NCBI GenBank assembly: GCA_014584395.1
Contig: JACTMY010000018.1
Location: forward strand, 528,342 to 592,341
DNA: 64,000 bases
Direction of reading: 5' to 3'
From: Planctomycetota bacterium
GTDB lineage: Bacteria > Planctomycetota > Planctomycetia > Gemmatales > HRBIN36
Numbering within the stretch: the stretch's first letter is position 1; each line of letters begins with the position of its first letter. Under the pieces are notes generated by a model. It had not been told where the DNA came from, searched no databases, and worked only from the letters and a program-made list of their open reading frames with translations. Positions 60,936-64,000 of the stretch are shown piece after piece. A program made the translations under genes and the position numbers.

Positions 60936-60966
60936 GTAGGGTGCGTTGAGCGTAGCGAAACGCACC
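60936..60966. repeat. REP-like palindrome, copy 2
   Basis: Same 31-base unit in the same orientation as copy 1 (GTAGGGTGCGTTGAGCG then TAGCGAAACGCACC), differing only at two or three inner positions. Both copies follow a GAAGT sequence. Such units are mobilised by REP-associated transposases elsewhere; none is in this window. Confidence 0.75.
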
Positions 60967-61059
60967 ATATGATCTGCAGGTCAATCGAAGTTCGGCGGTG
61001 TCAAGCCGCGAGAAAGGAGGGCGCGATGATACGCGATGGAATACGTCGGTTCTCGCTCC

Positions 61060-61131
61060 CCTCCCGTAGCTCAGCGGCAGAGCGTCGGCCTTATAAGCCA
61101 CCGGTCGCGGGTTCGATCCCCGCCGGGAGGA
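61060..61131 (+). tRNA. tRNA, apparent anticodon TAT (Ile)
   Basis: A 72-base cloverleaf. Acceptor CCTCCCG pairs with CGGGAGG, D-stem GCTC with GAGC, T-stem GCGGG with CCCGC around TTCGATC, discriminator A, no encoded CCA. The 7-base anticodon loop CTTATAA reads TAT, which would decode AUA. The anticodon stem TCGGC/GCCAC has only three of five pairs (29-31 with 39-41). It may be a divergent functional tRNA or a decaying one. Confidence 0.75.
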
Positions 61132-61274
61132 CTGGCCCCCGACCTGGGGTGTAGCGCAGACGCCGAATCCGGCCCTGATTGCAACTACGAGCCGGCCGAA
61201 CCATCCGCTGCACCTGACCGCGGCCTCGATCCTGGTTTCGCGCGGCATGAAGGTCTTGCAGGCGGCTCCGGCAA

Positions 61275-61613
61275 GTGAACGCCGTCGTTCAGCGAAGGAG
61301 GGCTTCGGCTGTGGTAACGCCCGAGTACCTGACGTTGTTCTGGAACGGTCGTCCGCTCGGCCGCATCACCGAAGTGCAGGTGTTCGACTGGCCGTGGGTG
61401 CATGGCCGGTTCGCCCCCGGCGACTGGCCGCCGGACCTCCGGGCGTCGGTCGAGGCCCTGGCCAAGGCGGCCGATAGCGACAATGACCTGCCCGACCCGC
61501 CGTACCAGTCCGGGCACTATGACGGCTGGTCAGTCGTGGACCCAGCCGGTGTCACCACGGAGATCGGCGTCCCTAAGGTGGACTTCGCCACCGGGGACAT
61601 CGAGTGGCGGTAG
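61275..61613 (+). CDS. Small hypothetical protein
   Basis: Up to 112 residues (GTG start at 61275; a GTG near 61311 is possible). It contains FWNGRPLGRITEVQVFDWPWVHGRFAPGDW and later DGWSVVDPAG and PKVDFATGDIEWR. The pattern of a short beta-rich protein with an FWNGxxxG opening occurs in small unassigned planctomycete proteins, by memory. No signal peptide or cofactor motif is seen, and no ribosome site is clear. It lies between the tRNA and dinB. Confidence 0.5.
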   Translation: MNAVVQRRRASAVVTPEYLTLFWNGRPLGRITEVQVFDWPWVHGRFAPGDWPPDLRASVEALAKAADSDNDLPDPPYQSGHYDGWSVVDPAGVTTEIGVPKVDFATGDIEWR

Positions 61614-61783
61614 CCGCTGGCCGACAAGGAACCCTTACCAAGCGCTGCAGACGACGGGGGGGGCGTGATTCGTTTCTGGGACGTCCAGGTTCAGTCGCCC
61701 CGCGGCTGCTGATCTCGGCCGATCGGCCCCAGAGGACCTCGGGACGTGAGGGTGGCTCTGTCCCAACCTCAGGAGAGTTCCTC

Positions 61784-62284
61784 ATGCAAGATGATGCCGT
61801 GACCCTGTTCGCGTACGATCGCTGGGCCAACCGCAAGGTCCTCGACACCTGCCGCAAGCTGACCGGCGAACAGTATGTCGCGGAGCCGGTCCCGGGGTGG
61901 TCATCGGTGCGCTCGACCCTCTCCCACATCGCCTTGGCGACCGAATTCAACCTGCGCACACTGGCGGGCGATCGGGATGACCGCATCCCGACCGAAGCCG
62001 AATTGGTCACGGTGGACGACGTGGCCCAGTTGCTGGAACGCGCCTACCGCCGCTTCGAGGAACTGCGTCCCACGCTCACGCCGGAGCAGCTCAACAGCGT
62101 GCTGACGCTGCGCGCGATCGGCCGCACTTTCACCCTGCCACGGTGGGCGATACTGCGCCACATTGTCAATCACTCGACCTACCACCGCGGTCAGGTCGCC
62201 TCCAAACTCAAACGGTTCGGGATCGACCAACCGAACTCGGACTTCTTCTGGTGGGTGACCGAGCAGATCCCTCAGGAGGCATAA
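61784..62284 (+). CDS. DinB-family metalloprotein
   Basis: A 166-residue four-helix bundle of the DinB/YfiT-type superfamily. Metal-ligand histidines appear in STLSHIALATEFN and in HIVNHSTYHRGQVASKLKRFG, the HxxxH-type box that closes the family. It starts LFAYDRWANRKVLDTCRKL, the characteristic first helix. Members include thiol transferases and other nickel or zinc enzymes; the substrate is unknown. ATG at 61784 has AGGAG eight bases ahead. It is followed by the beta-propeller gene by 107 bases. Confidence 0.9.
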   Translation: MQDDAVTLFAYDRWANRKVLDTCRKLTGEQYVAEPVPGWSSVRSTLSHIALATEFNLRTLAGDRDDRIPTEAELVTVDDVAQLLERAYRRFEELRPTLTPEQLNSVLTLRAIGRTFTLPRWAILRHIVNHSTYHRGQVASKLKRFGIDQPNSDFFWWVTEQIPQEA

Positions 62285-62391
62285 ACCCCAGGCGCAGGAA
62301 CGGACCGGCATGCCCGGTCCGCGATGGAAAACAATCAGAGGTTACGGCGCTCGTTTTTGCGACAAGCGAAGAAGTCCCTGGAGGAACCATC

Positions 62392-63399
62392 ATGCGAACC
62401 ATTGCATCCGCATTTGTTTTGTCGCTGTTGCTCGCCTTAATGCCAGCGGCGTCGGCTGCCGATCCGTCCGACGCACCGAAACAGGTATTTGTCGTCAATA
62501 CGCAGGACGCTTCGGTGTCCCTGGTCGATCTGGCGACGATGAAGCAAGTGAAACGCTTTCCCGTCGGCGACCGCCCTTATGGCATTGCCGTTAGCCAGGA
62601 CGGCACGACGGTCGCCGTGGGGGTCGAGGACGAAGAGTGCGTGAAGTTCTTTTCATGGCCCGACTTCAAACTCAAGGGCAAGACGCCCATTGGCAAGATG
62701 TTCAACGACCACATCATCCTGTCCCATGACGGCAAGCACGTCCTCGTCGCTAACTTCTACAGCGACAACGTGGTTGGCATCGACATCGAGTCGATGCAGG
62801 AGGCGTTCCGCATCAAGGACTGTTCCGCACCCCACGTCGTCAAGTACGGTCCGCTGAAGAAGCAGGCGTTCGTGACGTGCAAGAAGGTCACCGGAATCGC
62901 CGTGATCGACCCCGACGGCGGCAAGCTGATCAAATTCATTGGGATGAACGTCAACCCTCGCAGCTTGACTTTCTCGCCCGACGAGAAGAAGGTCTACTTC
63001 GGCTCGTTCTGGGTGGACGGCTTCTTCGAGTTGGATGTCGAGTCCGGCAAAGTGACGCGGTTGTTTAAGTACGATCCGCCGGAAGGGGCGGCCGACCCGC
63101 AGGAGGTGACGTACCACGGAGTCGAGATGCTGACGGATAAAGTCCTGGTCGCGGCGAACGAAGGGCGCTCCTACGTCGATGCCGTGGACGTGACCAAAGG
63201 CACATTGCTAGACCGCCTCACCGACGTGTCGAAGCCGTGCTGCGTCGAGAAGATCCCCGGCACCACCGGGCGGTTTCTGATCAGCAACATCGCGGATGGC
63301 ACCCTGCAACTGGCCGAACTGACCGGCGAAGGCAAGCTGAAGTCGCTGGGCAAGGCCGAAGTCGGCAAGGCGCCCAAGCGGGTCGCCTTCCTCCCTTGA
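62392..63399 (+). CDS. Exported YncE-like beta-propeller protein
   Basis: A 335-residue protein with a signal peptide (ending ASAAD). The mature part repeats blades of the YncE/YVTN type: VFVVNTQDASVSLVDLATMKQVKRFPVGDRPYGIAVSQDG, then HIILSHDGKHVLVANFYSDNVVGID and LTFSPDEKKVYFGSF. Such propellers bind DNA or proteins in the periplasm. GGAGG lies seven bases ahead of ATG 62392. Cysteines in DCSAP, FVTCKK and KPCCVEK could bind metal or form disulfides. It precedes the superoxide dismutase by 15 bases, so an operon linked to oxidative stress or metal handling is plausible. Confidence 0.87.
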   Translation: MRTIASAFVLSLLLALMPAASAADPSDAPKQVFVVNTQDASVSLVDLATMKQVKRFPVGDRPYGIAVSQDGTTVAVGVEDEECVKFFSWPDFKLKGKTPIGKMFNDHIILSHDGKHVLVANFYSDNVVGIDIESMQEAFRIKDCSAPHVVKYGPLKKQAFVTCKKVTGIAVIDPDGGKLIKFIGMNVNPRSLTFSPDEKKVYFGSFWVDGFFELDVESGKVTRLFKYDPPEGAADPQEVTYHGVEMLTDKVLVAANEGRSYVDAVDVTKGTLLDRLTDVSKPCCVEKIPGTTGRFLISNIADGTLQLAELTGEGKLKSLGKAEVGKAPKRVAFLP

Positions 63400-63414
63400 C
63401 GAGGAGTAGCACCG

Positions 63415-64000
63415 ATGAATCGTCGCAATTTCCTATTCGCATCGTCCGGGGCTGCCTCCGGCTCGCTGCTGGTGCCAGGGCTCACCGAGGCCGACGAGAG
63501 CGACAAGTCACCCTATGCCGGCAGCGGGTTGGTGACCGGCAAGCTCAAGCCGCTGCGGCACCAGGAGATTCCTGGCTTTCTCAGCGCCGCCCAAGTGGCC
63601 CCGCACCACTCGGCGCATTACGGTGGGGCGCTCAAGGCGTTTGTCGGCGTGGAAGAGAAACTGGAGGAGAGTTTCTCCAAGGGGACGCCCATCGACGCCG
63701 CCGCATTCCAGACGATGAAACAGGTGCAGTCGAGCCGGGGGAACAGCGTGCTCCTTCACGAACTCTATTTCGACGGAATGGCCTTGAAGGCAACCGAGCC
63801 AATCGAGGACGTCCGAAAAGCCATCGAGAAGCGGTTTGGGTCGCTGGATAAGTGGGCGGCCGACTTCGTCGCCAGCGCGAAGGTGGCAGCGGGCTGGGCG
63901 ATGCTGATCGTACACCCCGTCAATGGCCGGCTGTACAATGTGGTCAGCGACGAACACGCCCAAGGCCCGCTTTGGCTGGCCGTGCCCCTGGTGGTGATCG
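63415..64000 (+). CDS. sod: Fe/Mn superoxide dismutase with Tat-like signal (C-terminus cut)
   Basis: The first 195 codons of an iron/manganese superoxide dismutase. The N-terminus MNRRNFLFASSGAASG is a twin-arginine-like signal, so it is exported, unlike the usual cytoplasmic enzyme. Family boxes: APHHSAHYGGALKAF (metal His), GNSVLLHELYFDGM (second His), FGSLDKWAADF, GWAMLIVHPVNGRLYN and DEHAQGPLWLAVPLVVI just at the edge. The last strand's D-x3-H metal ligands lie beyond the window. GAGGAG is five to eight bases before the ATG. It is the second gene of the propeller operon. Confidence 0.9.
   Translation, partial: MNRRNFLFASSGAASGSLLVPGLTEADESDKSPYAGSGLVTGKLKPLRHQEIPGFLSAAQVAPHHSAHYGGALKAFVGVEEKLEESFSKGTPIDAAAFQTMKQVQSSRGNSVLLHELYFDGMALKATEPIEDVRKAIEKRFGSLDKWAADFVASAKVAAGWAMLIVHPVNGRLYNVVSDEHAQGPLWLAVPLVVI

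Larger units (their letters stand above)
60241..61059. other. Repeat-bearing intergenic region
   Basis: About 820 bases without a credible gene. It holds a GC-rich hairpin and two REP-like palindromes, listed separately. The remainder shows no motif that I recognise. Composition shifts along it, suggesting several insertions over time. Confidence 0.6.

Noticed and set aside
60634..60939. Open frame of about 100 codons across the repeat region
   Set aside because: It reads through a hairpin and a REP-like palindrome, lacks a ribosome site and resembles no protein.
1..64000. CRISPR arrays, prophage or insertion-sequence genes
   Set aside because: No regularly spaced repeats, integrase, transposase or capsid-like proteins were seen on either strand.

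Overview
The window looks like a chromosomal segment of a planctomycete, most likely of the Gemmata/Gemmatales group. This rests on the gene families present. There is a DUF1549/DUF1553 plus DUF1501 pair and a DUF1559 prepilin-like gene. Hanks-type kinases, a zinc-ribbon-bearing signal-peptidase-like protein, a PqqD/M50/HlyD fusion and methanofuran-type (mfn) C1-cofactor genes are also present. The DNA is GC-rich apart from an AT-richer stretch at about 13.65-16.5 kb. No rRNA, CRISPR array, insertion sequence or phage module was seen.

Layout. 0-5 kb: a truncated kinase, a secreted protein, an S26 signal-peptidase-like protein, a sugar isomerase-like protein and dapA. 5.5-6.5 kb: two orphan Flp pilins and sixA. 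6.6-11.6 kb: a polytopic membrane protein overlapping aroB, then dprA, an ACT-domain protein and rpsU. 11.8-13.6 kb: a desaturase that seems to start at ATT and carries an 11-residue repeat tail, plus a small membrane protein. 13.65-16.5 kb: a candidate small RNA and two adjacent genes broken by in-frame stop codons. 16.6-19 kb: a NatAB-like ABC exporter. 19-23.5 kb: a radical SAM gene divergent from a cyclase-like/DUF362 fusion, then a papain-like protein with three CPAGG-type zinc-ribbon repeats. 23.6-26.8 kb: a FolK-SDR fusion, mfnB, fabG and a 2Fe-2S ferredoxin. 26.9-33 kb: a phosphoesterase, a K+ channel, an NlpC/P60-like protein, a membrane kinase and a LolA-like protein.

33-38.6 kb: a transglutaminase operon and the DUF1501/DUF1553 pair. 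38.7-40.6 kb: an Mpo1-like protein, rpsT and a receiver-HTH regulator. 40.8-47.4 kb: a three-gene operon of composite HlyD proteins, which is the most unusual system here. 47.5-52 kb: mfnF-mfnE, rpe, a secreted protein, a PII protein and a DMT transporter. 52.3-59 kb: nuoJKLMN. 59-60.2 kb: trpA and a type B L31 gene. 60.2-61.3 kb: REP-like repeats and a tRNA. 61.3-64 kb: a small protein, a DinB protein, a beta-propeller and the start of a superoxide dismutase.

How genes may work together. The three HlyD-type genes (GAF-HlyD, HlyD with an inserted WD40 propeller, and PqqD-M50-HlyD) probably build one envelope complex. MfnB, MfnF and MfnE point to a methanofuran-like cofactor serving tetrahydromethanopterin-linked C1 metabolism, which is known in planctomycetes. 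NuoJ-N supply the membrane arm of complex I without its peripheral arm. All calls come from reading the sequence; no database search was run.
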